Notes: generated by a model from the sequence alone, not told the origin. Positions 7,358-16,551 are shown, numbered from the stretch's first letter. The stretch: DNA of 64,000 nucleotides from Firmicutes bacterium UBA5201 (GCA_002412775.1 DHVT01000010.1:1-64000); one strand, 5' to 3'. Numbers and translations are program-made.

Positions 7358-9635
7358 CGATTATTGACTCCTCTAAATTTTTGCCTGAGATAAGCAATTC
7401 TTGAAACTGTCTTGCAGAATCATCTCTTATGCTTTCCTTGACCCATTTTGACAAAGAGCGATAGAGAAATAGGCCATTTGAATCATGAATTTGATCCGCT
7501 GGTGAAGGTCTTCCAAAACAGTATCCTTGCATATAATCACAGTTGGTGACAACAAGTTTTTCAAATTCACTCGCTTCTTCAACGCCTTCGATCACAACCT
7601 TCAAATTCAAACCATGTGCTATCGAAATGAGACCGTTCATGATCTTTTTGTCTTCCATATCTATGAATCTATCTTTGAGACTTTTGTCCAGTTTGATTTT
7701 ATCCACTGGCATATAGGTCAAATAATTGAGCGAGGAATACCCTGTCCCGAAATCATCAAGCGAAATGATCACACCGATTTTTTTAAGCGCGGCCAGTACT
7801 TTCATATTTTCTTCTTTATTGTCAATCAGAACGCTTTCAGTGATTTCTATCTCAATCATGAAAGGATCGATTGCCCTTGAGGAAAGTTCCTCTTTGATAT
7901 AATCCACTATTGTCACATCATAAATTTGACGTGCGGAGAGATTGATGGCGATAGGCTTGATTTCACAACCATTCGCTTCCCAATTTTGCAACTGGTCAAG
8001 AACCTCACTGATCACCCACTTTCCAATTGGAATGATCATCCCATTTTCCTCTGCAATCGGTATGAACTCGTTTGGTGCCATAGACAGGTCTCCAAGTCGG
8101 ATCAGTGCCTCGAATGATGAGATCTCACCAGTCTTGGAATCAATAATAGGCTGATAATACATCATGAAATCACTTGATTCGAGAGCCTCTCTCAAACGGT
8201 TCTCAATATTGATCCGATTTTCAAAGTTTGAGATCAGGTCATCATAGAAAAACTGTCGTTTGTTTTTTCCGGACTTCTTCGCACTGTACATGGCGATATC
8301 CGCCTTGAGCAAAAGTTCCTCGACAGTGTTGCCGTTGATAGGATATCTTGATATCCCGATACTGGCTGTTATGTGGTTCTTGATGTGTTCCACCTCGTTG
8401 CAGAGCTCCAAATGATAGACAATGCTTTCAATGCATCTATCGATGCAATCTGTATCCGTCTCGTCCACTAGGATCACTATGAACTCGTCGCCCCCAAATC
8501 TAAAAACATGGACATTGTCATCAACCGCATCTTTCAGTCCCTTTGATACACTGACCAGAACTTTGTCTCCATAGACGTGACCCAATGTATCATTTATATT
8601 TTTAAAGTTGTCAATATCGAGCAACAAAACCGATCCCGTTTTCCCGGAAGTCAGTTGCGATTCCAAAAAATCGACAAACTTTCTACGATTGTAAAGTTCT
8701 GTGAGTGAGTCATGCTCGGCCATGTGGGTAATATACGCCTCGCTGATTTGAAGCCGGCCAATAGTGTTTTCAAGTTCCTCATTGGCGACTTTCAAATCGT
8801 CATTGAACGATACCACTTTATACATGCCCATGAACGCGAAAGAAGACACGATGACACCTATGAAAAAAAGCATATGATAAAGAACTGTTTTACCTTGCCA
8901 TCCCTCGTGAGGCATGACAGTGAGCACCAAAGCGGAACCATACAAATTGACTTCCTGTTCTATTGTATCACCTGTTGGATCACCACCATTGTTCCAAATG
9001 ATCACTTTGTCACCATTCAACGGATCGAAACCCGCAAGTTCGACAATATAGTCTCCGGACAAACTTTCAATACCACTTGAGGCAATCGTTTTATCATAAT
9101 CGAAAATAATCGCAACCTGCCCATAGTATGCATCATCTAAAACCACTGGTATTCTGACTATAATCCCAATCCCGCCTTCGACAAGATTCACAGGCGCGGC
9201 AAATACGGGCCTAATATTGTCTTTCGCATACAGAATCAGTTCTCTCTGTGAAGCTTCAGCAGCCAAATCAATCCCTATTGCAGATTTGTTTTCCTCGTAC
9301 GGATAAATGTGAGTGATGGTCGTGTCGGTTATGAACGTCATACTTTTTACGATATCATCGGATGATGCGTATATGTTTTTTGCAAAACTGGAATATTCCA
9401 GCTGTGTGATTTTATTGTCAATTTCGATATAGGCTGCAATACTCCCCATGCTGATCATTCTGGATGTGATGATGCTCTCGAGATTGGTCTGGGTCATCAG
9501 AAGTGCGTCCCTCGCGTCTTGCTTGTGACGTTCAATAGCAAGTTGATGTTCGAAATTCGCCATGAGTGCGAACATTCCAAACACTAAAACAAAGACTATG
9601 CCTGAGTAAATTGTCTTTCTTAATTTTGAATTCAA
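7341..9635 (-). CDS. Membrane CHASE-GGDEF-EAL cyclic-di-GMP protein
   Basis: A 764-residue bifunctional cyclic-di-GMP protein. Transmembrane helix 1 (about 8-28) and helix 2 (about 255-275) flank a CHASE-type extracellular sensor. The GGDEF domain (about 310-470) has an intact FRFGGDEF. The EAL domain (about 490-735) keeps FEALIRL, EITESVL, DDFGTGYSSL, KLDKSL and VIEGVE, so both cyclase and phosphodiesterase activity are possible. No RxxD inhibitory site is evident before GGDEF. The start is a TTG with GGAGG 6 bp upstream; no closer ATG has a ribosome site. It heads the minus-strand string leading toward thrB. Confidence 0.9.
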   Translation of the reverse strand: MNSKLRKTIYSGIVFVLVFGMFALMANFEHQLAIERHKQDARDALLMTQTNLESIITSRMISMGSIAAYIEIDNKITQLEYSSFAKNIYASSDDIVKSMTFITDTTITHIYPYEENKSAIGIDLAAEASQRELILYAKDNIRPVFAAPVNLVEGGIGIIVRIPVVLDDAYYGQVAIIFDYDKTIASSGIESLSGDYIVELAGFDPLNGDKVIIWNNGGDPTGDTIEQEVNLYGSALVLTVMPHEGWQGKTVLYHMLFFIGVIVSSFAFMGMYKVVSFNDDLKVANEELENTIGRLQISEAYITHMAEHDSLTELYNRRKFVDFLESQLTSGKTGSVLLLDIDNFKNINDTLGHVYGDKVLVSVSKGLKDAVDDNVHVFRFGGDEFIVILVDETDTDCIDRCIESIVYHLELCNEVEHIKNHITASIGISRYPINGNTVEELLLKADIAMYSAKKSGKNKRQFFYDDLISNFENRINIENRLREALESSDFMMYYQPIIDSKTGEISSFEALIRLGDLSMAPNEFIPIAEENGMIIPIGKWVISEVLDQLQNWEANGCEIKPIAINLSARQIYDVTIVDYIKEELSSRAIDPFMIEIEITESVLIDNKEENMKVLAALKKIGVIISLDDFGTGYSSLNYLTYMPVDKIKLDKSLKDRFIDMEDKKIMNGLISIAHGLNLKVVIEGVEEASEFEKLVVTNCDYMQGYCFGRPSPADQIHDSNGLFLYRSLSKWVKESIRDDSARQFQELLISGKNLEESIIDEYDS

Positions 9636-9739
9636 TAGAGACCTCCGTTCATCATTTCATCATAATCATATTATAACTTATAAATCAATTCCTGTGTCTA
9701 ATCACTTTTAGATATCCAAATATATATTGAAAATATCGC

Positions 9740-9767
9740 TTGACATTTATCACTATATAGTGATAAT
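9740..9767 (+). promoter_or_regulatory. Sigma-A promoter of the FMN reductase gene
   Basis: A consensus TTGACA -35 box (9740-9745) is followed after 16 bp by GATAAT (9762-9767). An alternative -10, TAATAT, lies at 9764-9769 with 18 bp spacing. The region between and over the -10 is a perfect palindrome, listed separately. Confidence 0.75.
9747..9766. promoter_or_regulatory. Perfect 20-bp palindromic operator
   Basis: TTATCACTATATAGTGATAA reads identically on both strands. It fills the spacer and part of the -10 of the FMN reductase promoter, a classic repressor position. A related imperfect palindrome lies 36 bp downstream. No regulator gene is adjacent. Confidence 0.7.
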
Positions 9768-9784
9768 ATTGAATTGTAAATTAT

Positions 9785-9800
9785 ATCACTAATTAATGAT
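9785..9800. promoter_or_regulatory. Second, imperfect operator palindrome
   Basis: ATCACTAATTAATGAT is palindromic with one mismatch and shares the ATCACTA half-site with the upstream operator. Centre-to-centre distance is 36 bp. It lies between the -10 and the AAGGAGG site, so a bound dimer would block elongation or cooperate with the first site. Confidence 0.55.
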
Positions 9801-9819
9801 TTTATAAGGAGGCAACATT

Positions 9820-10374
9820 ATGATCAAAATTGGAATTATAGTAGGAAGCACAAGACCGGGAAGAAAATCAATAACAGTGGCAAATTGGGTCAATGATATA
9901 GCACAAAAGAGAACTGACGCAGAATATCAACTGATTGACATAGCAGAATATGAACTGCCACTGCTTGATGAACCAGTTCCACCTTCAATGGGACAATACA
10001 GCAAACCACATACCAAAAAATGGTCGGAAAAAATAGCTGACCTGGATGGTTTTGTATTTGTGACACCAGAGTATAATCATTCGATTCCAGCGGCACTGAA
10101 AAATGCAATCGATTTTATATATGCCGAGTGGAACAACAAAGCTGCAGGATTTGTAAGTTATGGTTCAGCAGGTGGGTCGAGATCGGTTGAGCATATGAGA
10201 CAAGTCATGGCAGAGCTTCAAATCGCTGATGTCAGAGCTCAAGTAATGCTATCCCTCTTCGCCGATTTCGAAAATTTCAACACTTTCAAACCGGATCCAA
10301 GACATGAGAATAGCGTGAATACAATGCTGGATCAAGTGGTGAAATGGAGTGGCGCTCTAAAAGCTGTAAGGTAA
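9820..10374 (+). CDS. NADPH-dependent FMN reductase (flavodoxin-fold)
   Basis: A 184-residue flavoprotein reductase of the NADPH-dependent FMN reductase family. The FMN phosphate loop is IVGSTRPGRKS at residues 7-17, and the isoalloxazine-contacting VTPEYNHSIPAALKNAIDF segment is at about 75-95. The GSAGGSRSVEHMRQVM segment also fits the family. Members reduce flavins, quinones or azo compounds. The ATG has AAGGAGG 7 bp upstream. It is a single-gene unit with its own strong promoter overlapped by a palindrome, so it is probably induced when a ligand or oxidant releases a repressor. Confidence 0.9.
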   Translation: MIKIGIIVGSTRPGRKSITVANWVNDIAQKRTDAEYQLIDIAEYELPLLDEPVPPSMGQYSKPHTKKWSEKIADLDGFVFVTPEYNHSIPAALKNAIDFIYAEWNNKAAGFVSYGSAGGSRSVEHMRQVMAELQIADVRAQVMLSLFADFENFNTFKPDPRHENSVNTMLDQVVKWSGALKAVR

Positions 10375-10401
10375 AATTTTGAAGGGTTCCTCCCAATAAG
10401 T

Positions 10402-10409
10402 GGTATAAT
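10402..10409 (+). promoter_or_regulatory. Extended -10 promoter of the beta-propeller gene
   Basis: GGTATAAT (with T at 10401 giving TGGTATAAT) lies 35 bp before the ATG of the secreted beta-propeller gene. No good -35 box is seen, which is usual for TGn extended -10 promoters. Confidence 0.5.
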
Positions 10410-10443
10410 TAAAGAAGAGATACACTTATAAGGAGGTAATCCA

Positions 10444-12687
10444 ATGAAAAGATCAATTATGGCTTTGCTATTTCTTGTGTTATTGATACAAGTTGCCGGC
10501 ACTTCGTATGCCGCGGATCTATTGCCACAGGATACCATCGCCCTTCATATCGGAAGTCCCTTGATTCTCTCGGACAATATCATGAAAGCTCTGGATTCCG
10601 ATAACCCTGATGTCGTGCCCATCATTCATAAGGAAAGAACTTTGGTGCCGCTTAGGGCAATAAGCGAGCATTTCGGCGCAGTGGTCTCATATGACCCCGT
10701 TGCCCGTGAAGCAAAAATCGAACTAAACGGTGTAATGTACTATTTCCCAATTGACAAAAATCATTATCGCATCGAAAAAGTGGGAGCTGCACCAAAAACA
10801 ATCTACTACGACACGGAAGCTTTGATCATAGAAAACCGCACCATGGTTCCACTTAGGCTGATTTCTGAAGAAATACTGGGAAAAACCGTAGGGTATGACG
10901 ATAAGGTGATCACAATCGGTAATGGACCCGTGGCCCTTAATCAAGAAACCGTGACTGCTCTTAAGACTAAAATCGGGCAAGTCCTAAAAATAACTTCAAT
11001 GGAAGAACTTGAAAAAATCATAGCTGAAATGACACCAAAATACCCAGATGACAAATTTATCGGACTTGAGCCCTCACCTTCTCCAGAAGCGCCAACCGAA
11101 TCACCGGCGTCATCAGTAGATGAATCGGAAAGGTCCAATGATTATGCTTCAACGAATGAACAAGTTGCTGGTGTCAATGAAGCTGATATCGTAAAAACAG
11201 ATGGACGATTCATTTATGTCGCTCTAGGAAAAAGCATAAAAATTTATGATTCCAATGACGGTCAACCGATACTGACAGATGAGATCGTTTTGGAAGTGGA
11301 CAAGATTACAGGACAATATGTCGAGTTGAATGAACTATACATTGCCGATGGCAGATTGGTCATACTCGGCGCTAGAAACAGTTTTGACAATTGGATCCGT
11401 CCAATTCCAGAGCCAACTTTAAATGAATTTGATGCCGCTATCATGCCACGTTATCCGAGCAAAAGTTACACCTATTGTGGTGTTTATGAAATCGATGACA
11501 ACGGCAAAAAGAGTTTGATCAAAGAATTCGAGATAGAAGGTTCACTATTATCCAGCCGTAAGAAAGATGATACTCTTTATCTAGTCGTCAACAAGTATCT
11601 CAATTACTACTTCATGGATGGTAATGTTGAAATCCCTACTTATAAAGATTCAACCCTAAGTGACGATTACAAACAACTGTCCGTGGACAGAATCATGTAT
11701 CATCCCGGACGCTTGGCACAAAATTATCTGATTGTAGCCGCTATTGATATCCGAAGCGAAACCTCGCCATCTTCCATCAATGCTTTCCTGGGGAGTGGCA
11801 GCACAGTCTACATGAGCAACCAAGCGCTTTATGTCGCAGGAAATGACTATAGTTCTTTCTTTGGCAGTATCACCAATATCGCTAAATTCAATGTGGATGG
11901 CATGAAAGTCGGATTCGCGGGTGGCGCAATGGTGGAAGGCTCCATTCTCAATCAATTTTCAATGGATGAATTTGGTGGCAACCTCAGGGTCGCAACAACA
12001 AACTGGCAAATGGAGAGCACTAATGCACTGTTCATTCTGGATGCCAATCTCAATCCGCTTGGAAAAGTACTCAACCTTGCACCCGGAGAAAGAATATTTT
12101 CAGTGCGCTTTATGGGTGAAAAAGGTTATATCGTCACTTTCAGACAGGTCGATCCCCTTTTCGTTTTCGATTTGAGCAATCCACTTGCTCCAAAAGTCAT
12201 AGGCGAACTGAAAGTACCTGGATTTTCAAATTATCTTCATCCGATCAATGAAAACGTATTGCTCGGAATTGGTCAAAATGTTGATGAACTCACTGGTGCC
12301 CAGTCCGGCATCAAGCTTTCAACATTTGATGTTTCCGACGGAGGAAAACCAAGAGAAATCACCCACCTGATCCTTGGTGACAGTGGAAGTTACGCTGAAG
12401 TCCTGAACAACCACAAGGCACTGATGCTGAATCCATCCAAAAATATGATTGCATTCGATGCCACACTCAGAAAAGAGACTGGCGATTATCAGAGCACCTA
12501 TTTTTATGGAGCCATGATTCTAGACGTCTCTCAAACCGGCGAAATCAAACTCTTGAAGCAATTGTCCACAGATGGTTTGTACGCTTCAATGGTGAAGAGA
12601 GTCATTTATATCGACGAATTGCTCTACTACATTTTAGACGACAACATCAAAGTTTATGATATAAACACTTTCATGGAAATCAAATGA
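10444..12687 (+). CDS. Secreted copper-amine-oxidase-N plus beta-propeller protein
   Basis: A 747-residue exported protein. Residues 1-24 are a signal peptide ending SYA-AD. Residues about 56-160 hold two copper-amine-oxidase N-terminal repeats (RTLVPLRAISEHFGA and RTMVPLRLISEEILG), a module common in clostridial surface proteins. A Pro/Ser-rich linker near 210-225 leads to a C-terminal Beta_propel domain (about 230-745) with repeated blade-like strands such as DGRFIYVALGKSIKIYD. Relatives are secreted proteins of unknown function; protein or glycan binding at the cell surface is likely. AAGGAGG precedes the ATG. It is monocistronic, ending in a bidirectional terminator. Confidence 0.86.
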   Translation: MKRSIMALLFLVLLIQVAGTSYAADLLPQDTIALHIGSPLILSDNIMKALDSDNPDVVPIIHKERTLVPLRAISEHFGAVVSYDPVAREAKIELNGVMYYFPIDKNHYRIEKVGAAPKTIYYDTEALIIENRTMVPLRLISEEILGKTVGYDDKVITIGNGPVALNQETVTALKTKIGQVLKITSMEELEKIIAEMTPKYPDDKFIGLEPSPSPEAPTESPASSVDESERSNDYASTNEQVAGVNEADIVKTDGRFIYVALGKSIKIYDSNDGQPILTDEIVLEVDKITGQYVELNELYIADGRLVILGARNSFDNWIRPIPEPTLNEFDAAIMPRYPSKSYTYCGVYEIDDNGKKSLIKEFEIEGSLLSSRKKDDTLYLVVNKYLNYYFMDGNVEIPTYKDSTLSDDYKQLSVDRIMYHPGRLAQNYLIVAAIDIRSETSPSSINAFLGSGSTVYMSNQALYVAGNDYSSFFGSITNIAKFNVDGMKVGFAGGAMVEGSILNQFSMDEFGGNLRVATTNWQMESTNALFILDANLNPLGKVLNLAPGERIFSVRFMGEKGYIVTFRQVDPLFVFDLSNPLAPKVIGELKVPGFSNYLHPINENVLLGIGQNVDELTGAQSGIKLSTFDVSDGGKPREITHLILGDSGSYAEVLNNHKALMLNPSKNMIAFDATLRKETGDYQSTYFYGAMILDVSQTGEIKLLKQLSTDGLYASMVKRVIYIDELLYYILDDNIKVYDINTFMEIK

Positions 12688-12693
12688 AAAAAA

Positions 12694-12722
12694 AGCGGGT
12701 CCCTTAATAATTGGGATCCGCT
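12694..12722. terminator. Bidirectional terminator between convergent genes
   Basis: AGCGGGTCCC pairs with GGGATCCGCT (one G-T pair) around an AT-rich loop. A-runs on the left and T-runs on the right let it end both the beta-propeller gene and the converging ATP-grasp gene. Confidence 0.85.
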
Positions 12723-12727
12723 TTTTT

Positions 12728-13816
12728 TCACATAGCTTCATCGACAATACGTCCATATGCTCTAAGTTTATTTTTTGCTCCAAAAATATATTCTTCAGTA
12801 ATAAGACTTGGCTTAATACCATGTTCTTTGAGGCTTCCATAAATAATCACATTGATCAGTTCCTTGAATGAGATTTCCAAATATTCAGCCATATAGGTCA
12901 GACTGGCACTTTCAGACAATGATGGAGTGCCGTTGACATCGATTACATAGAGTTCCTTGTGGGCATCCTCACGGACTTCGATTCTTATGATATCTCTTCC
13001 ATCTACTGCGTCAAATGTGGCTGAAGCGATATCATAGAGTTGCCAGAATCTTGGATCTTCACTGGTCAGTATTTGAAACTGTTCTCTATCCTTATATTCC
13101 TTGCCTTTTGACGCATGGCTGCGAACTCTGTAATGCATCGGAAACGCTATGATTGGAAGTACTGTCTTGACCGCTCCGCCCATGATGCCTATAGTGAACT
13201 CTTGTCCTGACAAATAGGTTTCCGCGATGAGTGTCACGTCTCCCAGCTCCTCAAATAGGGCTGATGTTTGTGCTTTGAGCTGATCCATATCCTCTACAAT
13301 GGAATTGATCGAGATTCCGACACTGTTGCCACCGCCTGCGGGTTTGATGAAAAGTGGGAATTCAATACCCGAAAGAAGATAGGCATTTTCTATCACGTCC
13401 CCCTTAAGAATCGTAAAGAACCCTGGTACTTTGATGCCACGTCTACGTAATGTTTCATAGGTGTGATCCTTGTTTCTGCAAACTTCCATGCCATGGATTC
13501 CGGTATGGGATGTGGGAATGCCAAGTGATTGGATCACTTCTCTTATCTTTTGCGAACCCGAACCATCATAAAGTGTATCTGGAACATCCAAAAAACCTTC
13601 CGCAATGACAAAAGCCAAATCGATTTTTTCGAGTTTTGAGATTTCATCAATCACTTGCTCAGGAGAACGGGCATTCAAGAGGTCGACCTCATTTCCACCG
13701 GCCAGCAATGCCTGGTGCAATTGGTTTACCGTCTTTACTGTTGCACACTCACCATAGATACCGGTTCTCTCCTCATTGGGAACGCTATTGTACACGAACA
13801 ATATTCTATTTTTCAT
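12728..13816 (-). CDS. ATP-grasp ligase, D-alanine--D-alanine ligase-like
   Basis: A 362-residue ATP-grasp enzyme resembling D-Ala-D-Ala ligases. The N-terminal domain carries IDLAFVIAEG (Ddl has FNxxEG here) and HTGIHGMEVCRNKDHTYETLRRRGIKVP. The ATP loop is FIKPAGGGNSVGIS near residue 160, and the Mg-binding end is IIRIEVREDAH...YVIDVNGTPSLSESASL. The Ddl consensus EINTxPG reads DVNGTPS, so the acceptor amino acid could differ from D-Ala. It is not beside peptidoglycan genes. The ATG at 13816 is preceded by GAGG at a rather long 13 bp; a TTG four codons upstream is an alternative. Confidence 0.8.
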   Translation of the reverse strand: MKNRILFVYNSVPNEERTGIYGECATVKTVNQLHQALLAGGNEVDLLNARSPEQVIDEISKLEKIDLAFVIAEGFLDVPDTLYDGSGSQKIREVIQSLGIPTSHTGIHGMEVCRNKDHTYETLRRRGIKVPGFFTILKGDVIENAYLLSGIEFPLFIKPAGGGNSVGISINSIVEDMDQLKAQTSALFEELGDVTLIAETYLSGQEFTIGIMGGAVKTVLPIIAFPMHYRVRSHASKGKEYKDREQFQILTSEDPRFWQLYDIASATFDAVDGRDIIRIEVREDAHKELYVIDVNGTPSLSESASLTYMAEYLEISFKELINVIIYGSLKEHGIKPSLITEEYIFGAKNKLRAYGRIVDEAM

Positions 13817-13828
13817 CTGACCAATCAA

Positions 13829-13973
13829 GCCTCAATCTTTCTTATAATCCTTACATAATTTTATTCACTATCCAATTCTAATCGCAATCCGTCCAATTGA
13901 CAACATAATTTTTTCTGAATGGTTTTTGATGCTTTTCACTGGGTAAAGATAAATATCAATTGGAGGTGAATCC
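13829..13973. other. 145-bp divergent promoter gap
   Basis: The gap separates the ATP-grasp and DUF5658 genes. A TTGACA at 13897-13902 has no well-placed -10 partner, so I assign no promoter. Nothing else is visible. Confidence 0.4.
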
Positions 13974-14279
13974 ATGCAAAATTCCAAAGAAAGGCTCTTA
14001 AGATGGCAGCTGATCGGTATAGGTGCCTTCAACATAACTGATTATTTTTTGACGCTTGACGCGCTTGAAAAAGGATATACTGAAGCCAATCCTTTGCTGT
14101 TGACCATCGTCAACACATTGGAATTTCCACTAGTGAAACTGATTTTGGTGCCCCTGTTGCTCTTTTGGCTTTGGTTGAAAAGACATCAGATCGGGAATTC
14201 ACTGCCCCGTTATATCTGGATCCCTTTTTTCTCTTATTTCCTGCTCATGGTTTATTTCAGATTTCTATTGATCCACTAA
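13974..14279 (+). CDS. DUF5658 family small membrane protein
   Basis: A 101-residue protein with three predicted membrane helices. The family pattern is clear: NITDYFLTLDALEKGYTEANPLL matches the DUF5658 signature of an Asp-x-x-x-Thr helix followed by a Gly-x-x-Glu-x-NPL loop. Function is unknown. TTGGAGGTG precedes the ATG. The gene runs into the convergent DUF4392 gene, with the two coding ends overlapping by 15 bp, so no terminator separates them. Confidence 0.78.
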   Translation: MQNSKERLLRWQLIGIGAFNITDYFLTLDALEKGYTEANPLLLTIVNTLEFPLVKLILVPLLLFWLWLKRHQIGNSLPRYIWIPFFSYFLLMVYFRFLLIH

Positions 14280-15134
14280 AGCTTTCAAACGCCTGATGAT
14301 GTCCAAGTTGGTCTCAAGACTGAATCCATCAACAGACATTTCCGCGATTTTGGTGCAACCGTCTACGGCACCGGCAGAAACGATCGCACCTAGAAGTTTC
14401 AATTCTACGCTTTCGTCATACATCAGATCCCTTTCATCCATAATGGAAAGCATAGCACTTACCCCATGCCCACCCCAATTGGAAACACCAGCTATAATCA
14501 AGTTGTCTGTAGCAGTGACGGATGCAATCCTATCTCCCAAAGGAACGTTTGAAGTTATGTAATCCGTGATTTTACCCATCCCGATTTCATTGCCCCCATC
14601 TCCTATCGCAGATGTTCTTATGCCATTTTCTCGTGCGATTTCGAACATATAGTCCAAATCCGGAATGAAGTCTGTCAAATCCTCTCCTGACATGGAATGG
14701 TATTTCCCATTTATGGATTTACCTGGTCTTTCAATTGAAATCACATGATGCGGTTTATACTTTGATATGATTTCATCACAAATCATTTCTGAATTTTCAA
14801 CTGTCACCACATAAAGATTGACATCGATTCCCAAAAGGGCGATGCCAATTTCAATGAATTTGGACGAATGACCATCAGTGACGATAATAACTTCTTTCCC
14901 AAGTCGACAAAGCGCATTTGCCATCGATAACGCACCAAGCGGACCATCTGTTTCACCAATTCGTGCATTATGGATATAAAAACCGGTTACAATGACAATG
15001 ACTTCACTTTTATTCAGATCAACTGCTGTATTCAACAGTTGATTTTTGAGTTTTATCCCCGCCATCCCTCTAAACTCAAGATTCTCAGAGATTATCGCTT
15101 CTATTTTATCACCTAAGGTCTCGTACTTGTCCAT
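14265..15134 (-). CDS. DUF4392 protein, D-glutamate cyclase C-terminal-like
   Basis: A 289-residue protein matching the DUF4392 domain, the C-terminal half of mammalian D-glutamate cyclase (DGLUCY). Visible conserved stretches are TGFYIHNARIGETDGPLGA, SIERPGKSINGKYHSM, AIGDGGNEIGMG and SNWGGHG. DGLUCY converts D-glutamate to 5-oxo-D-proline. I infer a related D-amino-acid or hydroxy-acid role because the DUF1445 half is encoded immediately upstream. The ATG at 15134 has AAGGAGG 8 bp before it and lies 22 bp inside the end of the DUF1445 gene, so translation is coupled. Confidence 0.82.
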   Translation of the reverse strand: MDKYETLGDKIEAIISENLEFRGMAGIKLKNQLLNTAVDLNKSEVIVIVTGFYIHNARIGETDGPLGALSMANALCRLGKEVIIVTDGHSSKFIEIGIALLGIDVNLYVVTVENSEMICDEIISKYKPHHVISIERPGKSINGKYHSMSGEDLTDFIPDLDYMFEIARENGIRTSAIGDGGNEIGMGKITDYITSNVPLGDRIASVTATDNLIIAGVSNWGGHGVSAMLSIMDERDLMYDESVELKLLGAIVSAGAVDGCTKIAEMSVDGFSLETNLDIIRRLKALVDQ

Positions 15135-15943
15135 TGGGAGTCCTCCTTGGAGCAAATCCCTTTGAGAGATTCATTTTTAAGATCTGCAATGAACATATGC
15201 CCTGGTGCGTGGGTAATCATCCATTCCGGCTTGGCATTTTCAACTGCAGCCTGTGGAGTCACACCACAAGCCCAGAACACTGGAATTTCACCCTCGTTGA
15301 TGCTTACGGCATCACCATAGTCGGGACTGTTCAAATCGGTTATTCCAATTTCCAGGGGATTTCCAATATGAATTGGTGCACCATGAACCTCAGGAAATTC
15401 TGACGTTATTGCAATCGTTTGATCTATTTGATCTTTCCTGATGGGTCTCATACTGACGACAACCGGACCTGAAAAACGACCTGCCGGCACAGTCATGATA
15501 TTCGTTTTATACATAGGCACGTTTCTGTTCATCGCAATATGCCTGACTTCAATTCCTGAAGCCATGAGAGCAGCTTCGAATGTAAAACTGCACCCTATAA
15601 GGAAGCTCACGAAGTCGACTTGCCAGTAGGATTCAATGTTGGTGGTCTCGAGATGGAATGCTCCATTTTTATAAATTCTGTATTTCGGCAATTCACTGGC
15701 AATATTTGCATTATTCGCCAAATATTTAGTGTGCTTTTCACCAGCTTCTAAAATTTCCAGTACAGGACAAGCTTTACTGTTTAGATTTGCAAACCGTTTG
15801 AAATCATCAGAATACTTTTTTGGCAAAATGACAAGATTCGCTTGGGCGAAACCATTACACATCCCAGAGGTCGGACCTGTAATCTTTTCTTCTGAAATCA
15901 ACTTTCTCACTCGATTGGGTGCTTCATTGGCATATGATCTCAT
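15113..15943 (-). CDS. DUF1445 / D-glutamate cyclase family (putative hydro-lyase)
   Basis: A 276-residue member of the DUF1445 family (putative hydro-lyase, the N-terminal half of DGLUCY). Recognisable parts are TSGMCNGFAQANLVILP, the CPVLEI cysteine, FLIGCSFTFEAALMASGI, VVSMRPI, HGAPIHIGNPLEIGI and the FWACGVTPQAA motif. Length is normal for the standalone family. AGGGGG precedes the ATG. It lies between a zinc-ribbon protein gene 8 bp upstream and the DUF4392 gene it overlaps. The pair recreates as two genes what vertebrates carry as one fused protein. Confidence 0.87.
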   Translation of the reverse strand: MRSYANEAPNRVRKLISEEKITGPTSGMCNGFAQANLVILPKKYSDDFKRFANLNSKACPVLEILEAGEKHTKYLANNANIASELPKYRIYKNGAFHLETTNIESYWQVDFVSFLIGCSFTFEAALMASGIEVRHIAMNRNVPMYKTNIMTVPAGRFSGPVVVSMRPIRKDQIDQTIAITSEFPEVHGAPIHIGNPLEIGITDLNSPDYGDAVSINEGEIPVFWACGVTPQAAVENAKPEWMITHAPGHMFIADLKNESLKGICSKEDSQWTSTRP

Positions 15944-15951
15944 GGTGCCCC

Positions 15952-16398
15952 CTATTTGGACTTGTCCGTAATATGCATTTTGACTTTATGATCCGATTGA
16001 AAATCGTTGTCCGGTTTTTCACTTGATTTCTCAGCTCTTTTTTGAAGCTCTTGCTTGGTCCTGCAGCGTTCACAAAATTTTCCGACAGGAATTTTGGTTC
16101 CACAACTGTAGCAATGATTTCCAACTTTCGCTGTGTTGAGGGTCAATCTGCCTTCATCGACATACTTCATGATATCGCGAACAGAAATGTCGATCCCCAT
16201 TTCAAGCATAATATCTATGATTCCTTGAGGTGATATGTCAGGATTGTCATAAACAAGCTCTCTCGCAGCAGTATATTTGTCTCTTTCCGGATCACCTGAG
16301 CTCTTGAAATTTCTGGTAGACAATCTGCAGGCCGTGCAAACGTTGCCCCCGATTTCGTCACCAAAAAATCGTCCGCATTTTTCACATTTTTTCAGCAT
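15952..16398 (-). CDS. YvyF-like zinc-ribbon protein
   Basis: A 148-residue cytoplasmic protein with two CxxC zinc knuckles flanking a helical middle. The N-terminal ribbon is CEKCGRFF...VCTACR, a predicted helix-turn-helix-like stretch (IDIMLEMGIDISVRDIMKYVDEGRL) follows, and the second ribbon is CYSCGTKIPVGKFCERC. This arrangement matches the flagellar-operon protein YvyF family (TIGR03826-like), which may regulate flagellar genes. No flagellar gene is nearby, so the name is by architecture only. GGAGG precedes the ATG at 16398. It is first in an apparent operon with DUF1445 and DUF4392. Confidence 0.7.
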   Translation of the reverse strand: MLKKCEKCGRFFGDEIGGNVCTACRLSTRNFKSSGDPERDKYTAARELVYDNPDISPQGIIDIMLEMGIDISVRDIMKYVDEGRLTLNTAKVGNHCYSCGTKIPVGKFCERCRTKQELQKRAEKSSEKPDNDFQSDHKVKMHITDKSK

Positions 16399-16551
16399 TT
16401 CATCCTCCAATATCAATAATTCGAATTTTTCTTCATCTATCTATATCATACATGAAGCAGAGCAAAACATAAACAACATTTCGCTTTATAAATGAGGAAC
16501 TCTACTATATACTATTAATAATAAAATCATTTGAATATCGGGGGAAGCCTT

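Noticed and set aside
15952..16398. A flagellar gene cluster
   Set aside because: Only the zinc-ribbon architecture matches YvyF; no flagellar structural or regulatory gene is in the window.
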